From: Sphingomonas naasensis
Lineage (GTDB): Bacteria > Pseudomonadota > Alphaproteobacteria > Sphingomonadales > Sphingomonadaceae
Assembly: GCF_004792695.1 (NCBI RefSeq)
Contig: NZ_SRXU01000005.1
Span: 1 to 64,000, forward strand
Direction: 5' to 3'
DNA: 64,000 bases
The notes beneath the pieces are model-generated. The model saw only the letters and a program-made list of their open reading frames with translations. It had not been told where the DNA came from and did no database searches. A program made the position numbers and the translations under genes. Below, one piece after another: positions 8,234 to 16,510 of the stretch. Position 1 is the first letter of the stretch. Every line of letters starts with the position of its first letter.

Positions 8234-11233
8234 ATGACCGACGCAACCGACTCCCAGCGCGACTACCGCGACACCGTCTTCCTTCCGAAGACCGATTTCC
8301 CCATGAAGGCCGGCCTCGCCCAGAAGGAGCCGGCCATCCTCGAGCGCTGGGCGAAGATCGGGCTCTACCAGAAGCTGCGCGAGGCCCGCGCGGGGCGCGA
8401 GACCTTCCTGCTCCATGACGGCCCGCCCTATGCGAATGGCGACATTCACATGGGCCATGCGATGAACAAGATCCTCAAGGACATCGTCGTGCGCAGCCAG
8501 ACCCTGCTCGGCAAGGACGCGCCCTACGTCCCCGGCTGGGACTGCCACGGCCTGCCGATCGAGTGGAAGGTCGAGGAAGCCTATCGCGCCAAGAAGCTCA
8601 ACAAGGACGAAGTCGACCCCGTCGCCTTCCGCGCCGAATGCCGCGCCTATGCCGAGAAATGGGTGGGCGTGCAGCGCGGCCAGTTCGAACGGCTCGGGGT
8701 GATGGGCGACTGGGCGACGCCGTACCTCACGATGAACTATCAGAGCGAGGCGATCATCGCCGGCGAATTGCTCAAGTTCGCCGAGAGCGGCCAGCTCTAT
8801 CGTGGCGCCAAGCCGGTGATGTGGTCGCCCGTCGAGAAGACCGCCCTGGCCGAGGCCGAGGTCGAATATGAGGACGTCGTGTCGACCCAGATCGACGTGG
8901 CGTTTCAGATCGTCGAGAGCCCAATTGCCGGACTGGAAGGCGCCAATGCGGTCATCTGGACAACCACACCGTGGACGATCCCGGTAAACCAGGCACTCGC
9001 CTATGGGCCGGAGGTCGATTACGTCCTCGTACATCCCGTGCTGGTCGGCGGCGAGGCCGCTTGGGGCATCATTCACGCACACCCGCTATACAATGGCTGG
9101 TTTGATAGGCCGGTGCTGGTAGCAGCGGCGCTCGTTGAAGCCCTCAAGGCTCGTTTAAAGGTTTCACTTAAGAACATCGATCTGAGTGCGGTCGGCTCGC
9201 CCGAGGTCGACTTAGATCTCGAAATCGATCCTGATGTTTCCATCAAGGGAGCTGACCTCTCCGGTACGATCGCCCGCCATCCGATGCACAAGCTCGGCGG
9301 GTTCTTCGCCAGGCCGCGCCCGTTCCTGCCCGGCGACTTCGTCACCACCGATACCGGCACCGGCCTCGTCCATATGGCGCCGGACCATGGCGAGGACGAC
9401 TTCCTGCTGTGCAAGGCGCACGGGATCGATCCGGTGTTCGCGGTCGATGGCGCGGGGATGTACCGCGCCGACTGGCTGTGGCTCGGCGGCCAGGGTTCAG
9501 TGATCAACAAGAAGTTCGTGGCCAGCGACGGCCCGATCTGCACCGATCTGCGCGAAGCGGGGGCGCTGCTCGCCGCGACCGACGACTTCGCGCACAGCTA
9601 TCCGCACAGCTGGCGGTCCAAGGCCAAGATCATCTTCCGGGCGACGCCGCAATGGTTCATCCCGATGGATACACCAACTCCTTCTCCCCTTGTGGGAGAA
9701 GGAAGGGGCCCGCTCGCGCAAGCGAGTGGGAAGGATGAGGGGGATGTGAGTCTCACTCCCCCTCACCCTTCCGCGGCTTCGCCGCTCCCTCCCTCTCCCA
9801 CAAGGGGAGAGGGAGATAATCGCGCCACGCTGCGCGGGATCGCGCTCGACGCGATCGAGAATACCCGCTGGGTGCCCGAGCGCTCGATCAACCGGATCCG
9901 ATCGATGGTCGAAGGCCGTCCCGACTGGGTGATCAGCCGCCAGCGCGCGTGGGGCGTGCCGATCGCGCTCTACGTCAACCGCGCGACCGGCGACTATCTG
10001 CGCGATCCCGAAGTCAACGCGCGCATCCTCCAGGCCTTCACCACCGGCGGCGCCGATGCATGGTTCCAGGCCGATCATCAGGCGCTGCTCGGCGAGAAGT
10101 ACGCGCTCGCCGACTATGAGGTGATCACCGACATTCTCGACGTGTGGTTCGACAGCGGCTCGACCCATGCCTTCGTGGTCGAGGCGCGCTACGGGCAGGA
10201 CGCCCGCGCCGACCTGTATCTCGAAGGCTCGGACCAGCATCGCGGCTGGTTCCAGTCGTCGCTGCTCGAATCCTGCGGCACGCGCGGCCGCGCGCCTTAT
10301 GGCGCGGTGCTGACGCACGGCTTCGCGCTCGACGGCAATGGGCGGAAGATGTCGAAGAGCCTCGGCAACGTCGTCGATCCGCTCAAGATCATCGGCGAGA
10401 GCGGCGCGGACATCCTGCGCCTCTGGGTGGCGCAGACCGACTATTTCGAGGACGTCCGCATCGGCAAGGAAGTCCTCGCCGGCACCGGCGACACCTATCG
10501 CAAGCTGCGCAACACCTTCCGCTACTTGCTCGGCGCATTGGATGGCTTCGAGGAGAGCGAGAAGGTCGCGGTGGCGGAGATGCCCGAGCTTGAGCGCTAT
10601 GTGCTGGCGAAGCTCGCCGAGCTCGATGGCGAGTTGCGCGCCGCGGCGGAAGGCTTCGAGTTCAACCGCTACAGCCGCGCGCTGACCGATTTCGCCAATG
10701 AGGACCTCTCGGCCTTCTTCTTCGATATCCGCAAGGACTGCCTCTATTGCGATGCGCCGTCGGATCCGAAGCGCCGCGCCTATCGCACCGTGCTCGACAC
10801 GCTGTTCCACGCGCTGGTCCGCTACGCCGCGCCGATCCTCAGCTTCACTGCCGAGGAAGTGTGGCAGGCGCGCTTCCCGAGCGAGGAAGGTTCGGTGCAC
10901 CTGCTCGACTGGCCCGTGCTGCCCGAGGGCGCGGCGACCAGCGCCGACTGGGCCGCGATCCGGGCGCTGCGCCAGACGGTGACCGAGGCGATCGAGCCCT
11001 ATCGCCGCGAGAAGACGATCCGCTCGAGCCTCGAGGCCGAAGTGACCGCGCCGAACCTGCCGCTTTCGGGCGACGCGCTGGCCGAGCTGTTCATCGTGTC
11101 GAAAGTCAGCGACGGCGAAAACGTCACGGTGACGCCCACCGGGCGCCATAAATGCGGCCGGTGCTGGCGGCATCTTCCCGAGGTTGCGGAGGACGGCTTG
11201 CTGTGCGACCGCTGCGCCGAGGTGGTGGGTTGA
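8234..11233 (+). CDS. ileS: Isoleucyl-tRNA synthetase carrying an in-frame repeat-derived insertion
   Basis: 999 residues, longer than the roughly 940 usual for bacterial IleRS. It charges tRNA-Ile. Class I signatures are intact: HMGH at 72-75 (HIGH motif) and KMSKS at 705-709, with GLVHMAPDHGEDDF in the CP1 editing domain and a zinc-binding C-terminus (CGRC ... CDRC). The ATG at 8234 gives the expected N-terminus just upstream of YRDTVFLPKTDFPMKAGL. Two oddities occur. Residues about 480-529, between ATPQWFIPMD and TLRGIALDAIENTRW, are low-complexity sequence encoded by a palindromic repeat. Around 8925-9255 the CP1 coding DNA is less GC-rich, with codons such as TTA and GTT that its neighbours avoid. 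The stop overlaps the lspA start by one base. Confidence 0.96.
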   Translation: MTDATDSQRDYRDTVFLPKTDFPMKAGLAQKEPAILERWAKIGLYQKLREARAGRETFLLHDGPPYANGDIHMGHAMNKILKDIVVRSQTLLGKDAPYVPGWDCHGLPIEWKVEEAYRAKKLNKDEVDPVAFRAECRAYAEKWVGVQRGQFERLGVMGDWATPYLTMNYQSEAIIAGELLKFAESGQLYRGAKPVMWSPVEKTALAEAEVEYEDVVSTQIDVAFQIVESPIAGLEGANAVIWTTTPWTIPVNQALAYGPEVDYVLVHPVLVGGEAAWGIIHAHPLYNGWFDRPVLVAAALVEALKARLKVSLKNIDLSAVGSPEVDLDLEIDPDVSIKGADLSGTIARHPMHKLGGFFARPRPFLPGDFVTTDTGTGLVHMAPDHGEDDFLLCKAHGIDPVFAVDGAGMYRADWLWLGGQGSVINKKFVASDGPICTDLREAGALLAATDDFAHSYPHSWRSKAKIIFRATPQWFIPMDTPTPSPLVGEGRGPLAQASGKDEGDVSLTPPHPSAASPLPPSPTRGEGDNRATLRGIALDAIENTRWVPERSINRIRSMVEGRPDWVISRQRAWGVPIALYVNRATGDYLRDPEVNARILQAFTTGGADAWFQADHQALLGEKYALADYEVITDILDVWFDSGSTHAFVVEARYGQDARADLYLEGSDQHRGWFQSSLLESCGTRGRAPYGAVLTHGFALDGNGRKMSKSLGNVVDPLKIIGESGADILRLWVAQTDYFEDVRIGKEVLAGTGDTYRKLRNTFRYLLGALDGFEESEKVAVAEMPELERYVLAKLAELDGELRAAAEGFEFNRYSRALTDFANEDLSAFFFDIRKDCLYCDAPSDPKRRAYRTVLDTLFHALVRYAAPILSFTAEEVWQARFPSEEGSVHLLDWPVLPEGAATSADWAAIRALRQTVTEAIEPYRREKTIRSSLEAEVTAPNLPLSGDALAELFIVSKVSDGENVTVTPTGRHKCGRCWRHLPEVAEDGLLCDRCAEVVG
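9678..9813. mobile_element. Palindromic repeat element inserted in frame within ileS
   Basis: The ends at 9678-9698 and 9793-9813 are 21-bp inverted repeats with 20 of 21 matches (CTCCTTCTCCCCTTGTGGGAG type). The 136-bp interior shares long blocks with the intergenic element at 6938-7062. It is read through without a stop as a peptide containing SPLVGEGRGPLAQASGKDEG and SPLPPSPTRGEGD. No transposase is encoded. The situation resembles Rickettsia palindromic elements that are tolerated inside proteins. Confidence 0.85.
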
Positions 11234-11751
11234 TGAAGAATTGGCATATCGGGCTGCTCGTCGCCGCCCTCGTGTTCCTGATCGATCAGGCCGCGAAATA
11301 TTATGTGACCGGGCCGCTGGGGCTCAACGTGCAGGACGCGTCGCTGACCGTGCTGCCGATCTTCGACCTGCGCTTCGTCAAGAATGTCGGCGTGTCGCTG
11401 GGGCTGCTGCCGGCGAGCGGCGCGACGATGCGCTGGCTGCTGGTGCTGCTGACCGGGGCGATCGCCGCGGGCGTGCTGTGGTGGCTGCTGCGCGAGAAGA
11501 AGCGCCCCGACGTGATCGCGCTGGGCCTCGTGCTCGGCGGGGCGCTGGGCAATATCCTCGACCGCAGCCGGCTTGGCTATGTCGTCGATTTCGCCGATCT
11601 GCATTTCGGCGAATGGCGCCCCTTTTTGGTCTTCAATGTCGCCGATGCGGCGATTACCATCGGCGTGTTGATCCTGTTGATCCGGGCGCTGTTCGTGCGC
11701 GATAAGCAGGCCGGGACGCCTGCTCCTGTGGAGAATGAAGTCAATGCGTAA
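11233..11751 (+). CDS. lspA: Lipoprotein signal peptidase (signal peptidase II)
   Basis: 172 residues with four predicted membrane segments, the normal size and topology. It removes signal peptides from prolipoproteins in the inner membrane. Conserved blocks are FLIDQAAKYYV near the N-terminus, FDLRFVKNVGVSLGLL (the NxG(A)-type loop) and GGALGNILDRSRLGYVVDFADL, which carries the two catalytic aspartates (in ILDR and VVDF). The ATG at 11233 shares a base with the ileS stop. The 3' end overlaps the start of the next lipoprotein gene by eight bases. The window encodes likely client lipoproteins at 4232 and 11744. Confidence 0.95.
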   Translation: MKNWHIGLLVAALVFLIDQAAKYYVTGPLGLNVQDASLTVLPIFDLRFVKNVGVSLGLLPASGATMRWLLVLLTGAIAAGVLWWLLREKKRPDVIALGLVLGGALGNILDRSRLGYVVDFADLHFGEWRPFLVFNVADAAITIGVLILLIRALFVRDKQAGTPAPVENEVNA

Positions 11752-12178
11752 GTTGGTTCTGATCGCTACGGGCGTCGCGCTCGTCGGCTCGCTCTCCGCC
11801 TGCGGCAAGAGCGGCTATGACCGCGCCCGTCCCGACGAATTCGCGGTCGCGCGCGCGGCGCCGCTGGTGATCCCGCCCGATTTCGCGCTGGTCCCGCCGC
11901 AGCCGGGCGCGCCGCGTCCGCAGGATACCGCGCCCTCGGCGCAGGCACTCGACGCGCTGTTCGGCGGCTCGCAGGCGCGCAGCGCGTCGGAGAATGCCGC
12001 GCTCGACGCCGCCGGCCGCACCACCGCCGATGTCGGCGCGCGCAGCACCGCGGGCAGCCCGACCACCAATGTCGTCGACAAGGGCCAGACGACGCGCGAC
12101 ATCGTCGCCGCGCCCGAAGGCGACGGCCAGTCGGCCCGCGCGAGCACGACCGCGCCCGCCGCTTCGACTCCGCAATAA
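11744..12178 (+). CDS. DUF3035 family lipoprotein
   Basis: 144 residues. The N-terminus MRKLVLIATGVALVGSLSAC is a lipoprotein signal with lipobox LSAC and lipidated Cys20. After it comes the DUF3035 core (RPDEFAVARAAPLVIPPDF, PPQPG), then an Ala/Thr-rich, low-complexity tail. Related proteins sit beside lspA in many alphaproteobacteria and have been linked to the outer-membrane assembly complex; that role is not shown here. The start at 11744 is chosen because GGAG at 11730-11733 is well spaced; an ATG at 11735 in the same frame is possible. A terminator follows. Confidence 0.8.
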   Translation: MRKLVLIATGVALVGSLSACGKSGYDRARPDEFAVARAAPLVIPPDFALVPPQPGAPRPQDTAPSAQALDALFGGSQARSASENAALDAAGRTTADVGARSTAGSPTTNVVDKGQTTRDIVAAPEGDGQSARASTTAPAASTPQ

Positions 12179-12199
12179 ACCCCGCCTTCGCGGGCAAGA

Positions 12200-12240
12200 A
12201 AAAAGCCGGGCGGCCCCGCGGGGTCGCCCGGCTTTTTCTA
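12200..12240. terminator. Bidirectional Rho-independent terminator
   Basis: AAAAAGCCGGGCG and CGCCCGGCTTTTT form a GC-rich stem with A/T tracts on both sides around a GGCCCCGCGGGGT centre. It lies between the convergent DUF3035 and porin genes and can end both transcripts. Confidence 0.92.
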
Positions 12241-12278
12241 TGGAAGCAGGCGCGGGCGCCGAAGCGCCCCTCGCCGGC

Positions 12279-13082
12279 TCAGAACGCGTAGGTGATGTAG
12301 CCGAGCACCGTGGCGTTGCCGCCGACGAGATCGCTGAACTTGTCGCCGAACACGCGCTGGTTGGTCACGTCGGTGTCGACATAGGAGACGCCGAGCGTGA
12401 AGCCCTGCACCGCGACTTCGGCGCCGAGCGACCAATCGAGATAATTCTCGTCGGCGGGATCGAGGTTGAACGCGCCGAGCGCGCCGTCCGAGCGGCCGAC
12501 ATGGCCGAGCAGCTTGACCGGCGTGTTGGGGATCGTCGCCGAGACGTTGCTGTAGAGATACAGGCTGTCCTGGTCGCCGAGGCCGGCCTGGCCGCTCCAC
12601 GCATAATTGCCGCCGACCTTCACGTTGACCGGGCCGAGCGTGTAGTTGACCGAGGCATAGGGCTCGAAGAAATCGGTGTCGTTGGCGACCCCGCCCAGCG
12701 TGTCGCGCGACAGCGGGTAGAGATAATAGAGCAGCCCGACATCGACGCCGAGGCCGTTGTCGAACGTCTTGGTGTAGCCGCCGTACAGATCGACCTCGGC
12801 CTCGCCATAACCGGGAAGCGAGTTCTCCGAGATGGTCGACGCCCAGGTGCCGACATAGAGGCCCGATTCGTGGTTGACGTTGACCGTCGCCTGGCCGGCC
12901 GCCTTCTTGTTCGACTGGCTGAGCCCGCGGAAGCGATAGTCGGTGGTGACGCCGAAGCTGCCGGTGACGGTGACGGCGGGTGCCGGCTCGGTGGCGTCGG
13001 TCGCCTCGCTGGCCTCTTGCGCGAACGCAGGCGTCGCGGCGGCGAGCGCGAGCGCGCCGAGGCTGATCATCGAAAAGCGCAT
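12279..13082 (-). CDS. TorF/Gcw_chp family putative porin
   Basis: 267 residues with a clear signal peptide (cleavage after ATPAFA, about residue 22) and an acidic linker, then VTVTGSFGVTTDYRFRGLSQS, the hallmark opening of the TIGR02001/PF09694 family. The body alternates short amphipathic strands (GLYVGTWAST, EVDLYGGYTKTF, FEPYASVNYTLGP) and ends in ITYAF with terminal Phe, as outer-membrane barrel proteins do. It is presumably a small outer-membrane channel; the substrate is unknown. The start at 13082 is preceded by AAAGGGA; an upstream in-frame ATG would lengthen the signal peptide unnaturally. Confidence 0.88.
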   Translation of the reverse strand: MRFSMISLGALALAAATPAFAQEASEATDATEPAPAVTVTGSFGVTTDYRFRGLSQSNKKAAGQATVNVNHESGLYVGTWASTISENSLPGYGEAEVDLYGGYTKTFDNGLGVDVGLLYYLYPLSRDTLGGVANDTDFFEPYASVNYTLGPVNVKVGGNYAWSGQAGLGDQDSLYLYSNVSATIPNTPVKLLGHVGRSDGALGAFNLDPADENYLDWSLGAEVAVQGFTLGVSYVDTDVTNQRVFGDKFSDLVGGNATVLGYITYAF

Positions 13083-13273
13083 GGAAATCCCTTTCAAATC
13101 CGGTGCGTAAAGGGTCCCCACCTGCTGCTGCCCGGCACCGCATTGTTAAGGTTCAAGACCGGCGCGGCTTCCAGACAGCACCGGTTTCTTGCCGGAACGC
13201 GCTGCGGCGCACAACATTATTTGCTGTTTTGTTGCTCGATCGTGACGAACTGTGGCTGCGCCGCCACAGCCGC
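13083..13273. other. Promoter-containing gap upstream of the porin gene
   Basis: 191 bp between the end of the ridA-like gene and the porin start, both on the minus strand. It includes the short AT-richer stretch near 13200-13245 and an inverted CAGCCGCTCAGCTG patch near 13267. No confident operator or promoter could be assigned. Confidence 0.35.
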
Positions 13274-13741
13274 TCAGCTGTGGATCGCGACCACCGCGTC
13301 GACCTCGACCACGGCGCCGAGCGGCAGCGTCGGCACGCCGACCGCGCTGCGCGCGTGGCGGCCGGCATCGCCGAACAGCGCCTGCATCAGCTCGGAGGCG
13401 CCATTGGCGACCTTGGGCTGATCGGTGAAGCCGGCGGCCGAATTGACGAACACGCCGAGCTTCACGATGCGCGCGACTCGCGAGAGATCGCCGTCGAGCG
13501 CCTTCCTGATCTGCGCGACGAGCATCAGCGCGCAACGCTGCGCGGCCTGCTGGCCATAATCGAGGTCGCGGTCCTCGCCGAGCCGGCCGGTCATCAGCTG
13601 GCCGTCGAGAAAGGGCAGCTGCCCCGAGACATGGAGCAGCCCGCCCGCCTCCACGGCGGGGACATAGGCCGCGACCGGGGCCGCGGCTTCGGGGAGGGAA
13701 AGGCCGAGCTCGGCCAGCTTCGCGTCGATTGCGGTGGTCAT
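13274..13741 (-). CDS. RidA/YjgF-like protein
   Basis: 155 residues. It resembles the RidA (YER057c/UK114) superfamily, mainly the longer YjgH-like branch: GGLLHVSGQLPFLDGQL, then a helical AQRCALMLVAQIRKAL segment, VARIVKLGVFVNS and a closing GVPTLPLGAVVEVDAVVAI. Canonical RidA deaminates reactive enamine/imine intermediates; this branch lacks a well-defined substrate, so the activity is uncertain. The ATG at 13741 overlaps the upstream HAD gene stop by four bases, giving a translationally coupled run DUF3572-HAD-RidA. Confidence 0.85.
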   Translation of the reverse strand: MTTAIDAKLAELGLSLPEAAAPVAAYVPAVEAGGLLHVSGQLPFLDGQLMTGRLGEDRDLDYGQQAAQRCALMLVAQIRKALDGDLSRVARIVKLGVFVNSAAGFTDQPKVANGASELMQALFGDAGRHARSAVGVPTLPLGAVVEVDAVVAIHS

Positions 13742-14385
13742 GGCAGAGCTGAACCACTGGCGGCATCGGCGGTCAAGCCCGCGGCGAAACGCGCCTCGAT
13801 CCAGCCGCGCGCGTCGCGCCAATCGTCGATGCGGGCATGGGCAAAAGGCGCGGGCGGGACCTCCGGGGCGAGGCTGGGCTCGGCGATCATGTGGAGCCGG
13901 TGGACGTGCGGGGCGTGCTGCGCGACCGACTCGTGGTGCACCGCGAGATCGTCGACGAACACCGCGACCGGGGCGCCGAACTCGGCGACGAGCTTGGCCA
14001 CCGGCGGGCCCTTGGGCCCCTGGTTGCACTCGACGCGGTGGGCGATGCCGTGCGTCGCGAGCTGGGCGATGCGATGCGCGCGGCAATGATCGCCGAGATT
14101 GGTGAGCACGACGATCTCGGCATGTTCGGCGAGCGCGGCGAGCGCCTCGCGGGCGTGCGGGACGAGCGTCTGGCGCGCCATCTCGGCGGGGAAGAAGCCG
14201 TCGAGCAGCGCCCACATCCGCGCGCGCTCGACCAGTTCGCCGTCGGCGCGCGACCGCATCGAGGTGGCGAAATCGCCGCCATTGGGGGTGAAGTCGATGG
14301 CGTGCGCCTCGTCGAGCCACACCCCGAAATGCCGCACCATGTGGAGCAGCACCTCGTCGCAATCGGTGATCAGCAGCGGCTTCAT
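13738..14385 (-). CDS. HAD family hydrolase
   Basis: 215 residues. HAD motif I is seen as ITDCDEVLLHM (nucleophile Asp at about residue 8), motif II as VVLTNLGD, a Lys in GPKGPPVAKL and motif IV as AVFVDDLAVHHES. These suit a cytosolic phosphatase with a small cap domain; substrate unknown. The gene overlaps by four bases both with DUF3572 upstream and with the RidA-like gene downstream, so the three are almost certainly one transcript. Confidence 0.85.
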   Translation of the reverse strand: MKPLLITDCDEVLLHMVRHFGVWLDEAHAIDFTPNGGDFATSMRSRADGELVERARMWALLDGFFPAEMARQTLVPHAREALAALAEHAEIVVLTNLGDHCRAHRIAQLATHGIAHRVECNQGPKGPPVAKLVAEFGAPVAVFVDDLAVHHESVAQHAPHVHRLHMIAEPSLAPEVPPAPFAHARIDDWRDARGWIEARFAAGLTADAASGSALP

Positions 14386-14648
14386 GCGCGCTCGAGCCCG
14401 GCACGCGCGGCGACCAGATCGGCGGGCGCCACGCCGAGCGCGTCGGCGCAGGCGACCAGATCGGGCTCGTGCGCCTCGAGAAAGCCGAGCGTCGCGGCGA
14501 GCAGCGCCGGCTCCCCTGCCCGCGCGCGCAGCCCCGCCGGATCGAGCCCGGTCAGATCGAGCAGCCGCGCCGCGCGCGCCGAATCGCCGAGCGTCCAGAC
14601 CAACGCCTGGAGCGCAAGTGCCTCTGCGTTTGTTTCCACTCGCGGCAT
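14382..14648 (-). CDS. DUF3572 family protein
   Basis: 88 residues, mostly alpha-helical, with ALALQALVWTLGDSARAARLLDLTGLDPAGLR and FLEAHEPDLVACADALGVAP, the pattern of DUF3572. Function unknown. In related alphaproteobacteria this small gene is found next to divK, as here, where the two start codons are only 34 bp apart and read divergently; a shared control region is likely. Confidence 0.8.
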   Translation of the reverse strand: MPRVETNAEALALQALVWTLGDSARAARLLDLTGLDPAGLRARAGEPALLAATLGFLEAHEPDLVACADALGVAPADLVAARAGLERA

Positions 14649-14682
14649 CGCCTAATCAGTATCCAACAGCATGGGGTTTCGC

Positions 14683-15216
14683 GTGGCAAAAAGGGTGCTC
14701 GTTGTCGAGGATAACGAACTCAATCTGAAGCTGTTCTGCGATCTGCTGCGCGCGCACGACTTCGCCGCGGAGCCGGTGGCCGACGGGCGCGAGGCGGTCG
14801 CGCGGGCGCACGCCTTCACCCCCGACCTGATCGTGATGGACATCCAGATGCCGCACGTCACCGGCTATGACCTGATCCGCGAGATGAAGGCCGATCCCGG
14901 TCTGCGCGCGATCCCGATCATGGCGGTGACCGCCTATGCCGGGCATGACGACGAGGAGCGGATCCGCGCCGCGGGCGCGAACGCCTATGTCTCGAAGCCG
15001 ATCTCGCTGGTGCGCTTCATCGAGGAAGTGCGCGCTCTGGTGCCCGAAAGACCGGCGCCCGACGCCGGCGAGGACGAAGCGCCCGATGACGAGGCGCCCG
15101 AAGAAGAGACGTCTGCAGAAGAGGCGCCCGTCATCGAAGCAGAAGATGGCGATCCGCCGTCAGGCGACCCCGACGATACGCCGCCCCGCACGGGAGGGGA
15201 TCTTCTCGATCCATAA
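14683..15216 (+). CDS. divK: DivK-like single-domain response regulator with acidic C-terminal tail
   Basis: 177 residues from GTG 14683. The receiver domain is complete: acidic pocket VVEDNELN, phosphoacceptor Asp in VMDIQMP, Thr in MAVTAYAG and Lys in VSKPIS. DivK controls cell-cycle kinases in alphaproteobacteria. The GTG start is preferred over ATG 14671 because GGGG is well placed before it and the acceptor then becomes D53, as in Caulobacter DivK. Unlike normal DivK (about 125 residues), about 53 residues follow the receiver, rich in Asp, Glu and Pro with no predicted output domain. It could also be a lineage-specific DivK paralogue; no other divK is visible in the window. Confidence 0.85.
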   Translation: MAKRVLVVEDNELNLKLFCDLLRAHDFAAEPVADGREAVARAHAFTPDLIVMDIQMPHVTGYDLIREMKADPGLRAIPIMAVTAYAGHDDEERIRAAGANAYVSKPISLVRFIEEVRALVPERPAPDAGEDEAPDDEAPEEETSAEEAPVIEAEDGDPPSGDPDDTPPRTGGDLLDP

Positions 15217-15242
15217 GCCGAAGCCCGCGCCGCCCCGGGCGC

Positions 15243-15941
15243 TCAGGCGATGTCGGGCAGCGCCCAGTCGATCGGCTTCTGCCCGCGGCTGACGAGGAAT
15301 TCGTTGGCTTTCGAGAAATGGCGGCAGCCGAAAAAGCCCGAATGCGCGGACAGAGGCGACGGGTGCGGCGCCTTGAGCACGAGATGGCGCCCGCCGCGAT
15401 CGATCGAATCGACGAACGCCGCCTTCTTCTGGGCGTGGCTGCCCCAGAGCAGGAACACCACCGGCTCCTGCTTCGCATTGACCAGCCGGATCACTGCATC
15501 GGTGAACCGCTCCCAGCCGCGCCCCTGATGCGAGGCGGCCATGCTCATCTGGACGGTGAGCACCGCGTTGAGCAGTAGCACCCCCTGCTCCGCCCAATGT
15601 TCGAGAAAGCCGTGGCGCGCGCGCGGGATGCCGAGATCGGCCTCCATCTCCTTGTAGATGTTGACGAGGCTCGGCGGGGTGCGGACGCCGGGGCGCACCG
15701 AGAAGCACAGGCCGTGCGCCTGGCCCTCGCCGTGATAGGGATCCTGGCCGAGGATGACGACGCGGACCTGCTCGAGCGGCGTGAGATCGAGCGCGCGGAA
15801 CCACGCGTTGCCCGCGGGGAAGATGCGCTTGCCCGCCGCCTTCTCGGCGACGAGGAATTCGCGCAGCGCGGCCATATAGGGGCTGTCGAATTCCGCCTTG
15901 AGCGGTTCGAGCCAACCCGGATGCAGCTTGACGTCCCCCAT
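15243..15941 (-). CDS. ung: Uracil-DNA glycosylase, family 1
   Basis: 232 residues from the ATG at 15941 (242 if the upstream ATG at 15971 is used). The water-activating motif [18 protein letters not shown] and the minor-groove loop [13 protein letters not shown] are intact, as is LLLNAVLTV. It removes uracil from DNA to start base-excision repair. Neither start has a strong [16 protein letters not shown] matches the usual Ung N-terminus, so 15941 is preferred. It is convergent with the divK-like gene. A second, unrelated uracil-DNA-binding enzyme (UdgX) is at 48897. Confidence 0.93.
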   Translation of the reverse strand: MGDVKLHPGWLEPLKAEFDSPYMAALREFLVAEKAAGKRIFPAGNAWFRALDLTPLEQVRVVILGQDPYHGEGQAHGLCFSVRPGVRTPPSLVNIYKEMEADLGIPRARHGFLEHWAEQGVLLLNAVLTVQMSMAASHQGRGWERFTDAVIRLVNAKQEPVVFLLWGSHAQKKAAFVDSIDRGGRHLVLKAPHPSPLSAHSGFFGCRHFSKANEFLVSRGQKPIDWALPDIA

Positions 15942-16035
15942 GGCCTTGCTGTCGGCAAGCGTGCAGCGCATGTCAACCGGATCGAAACGCGCAACGACAT
16001 GGTCGAGATCAATTCGCGCCGCTCGCGATCGCGCA

Positions 16036-16467
16036 TCAGGACGGGGCGAGCCGCCGAAGCGTCGCGGAATCGCGCTCGCCGTCGTAAAAGTCTTCGAGCA
16101 CGGCGGCGAAGCGCGCCCGCGCCTCGCCTTCGGCCGCTGCCTCGAACAACGTCATCGACGAGCGTAGCTTGATCGCGTCGATGCCGCCGAGCAGCGCTTC
16201 GGCGGAGATTTTGCCGGCATGCGCGCGGAGCGCATCGGTCGCTTCGGCCAGCCGGGCCCCGAGCAGCGGGTGTTCGAGCCAGGCGCGCGCCTCGGCGAGG
16301 TCGGCGATCGCATAGAAGCGCGCCATGTCGCTGCGGCCGAGCCCGGCGATCTGCGGGAAGACGAACCACATCCAGTGGCTGCGCTTGCGCCCCGCGCGCA
16401 GCTCGGCGAGTGCGTGCGGAAAGACGCTTTGCTGCGCCTCGACGAAGCGCTTCAATTGGGTGGCCAT
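16036..16467 (-). CDS. DUF1810 family protein
   Basis: 143 residues, cytoplasmic, alpha-helical. The DUF1810 signature is clear: [21 protein letters not shown], then [17 protein letters not shown] and a region with [13 protein letters not shown]. Biochemical function is not established. It is divergent from the ATP-dependent DNA ligase gene, with 43 bp between the two starts, and that gap holds the short palindrome GTTCCTCGAAC. Confidence 0.85.
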   Translation of the reverse strand: MATQLKRFVEAQQSVFPHALAELRAGRKRSHWMWFVFPQIAGLGRSDMARFYAIADLAEARAWLEHPLLGARLAEATDALRAHAGKISAEALLGGIDAIKLRSSMTLFEAAAEGEARARFAAVLEDFYDGERDSATLRRLAPS

Positions 16468-16510
16468 CGCCGTTCCTCGAACCAATGCCCCGGCGCCGCG
16501 TTGCCGGGGG

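Noticed and set aside
9660..9830. The extra IleRS segment as an intein or frameshift
   Set aside because: Only about 50 residues with no splicing motifs, and the frame is the same on both sides; the inverted ends and second copy explain it better.
16482..16492. GTTCCTCGAAC as a LexA site between DUF1810 and the ligase
   Set aside because: It is an inverted repeat with a 3-bp spacer, not the direct GTTC-N7-GTTC of alphaproteobacteria.
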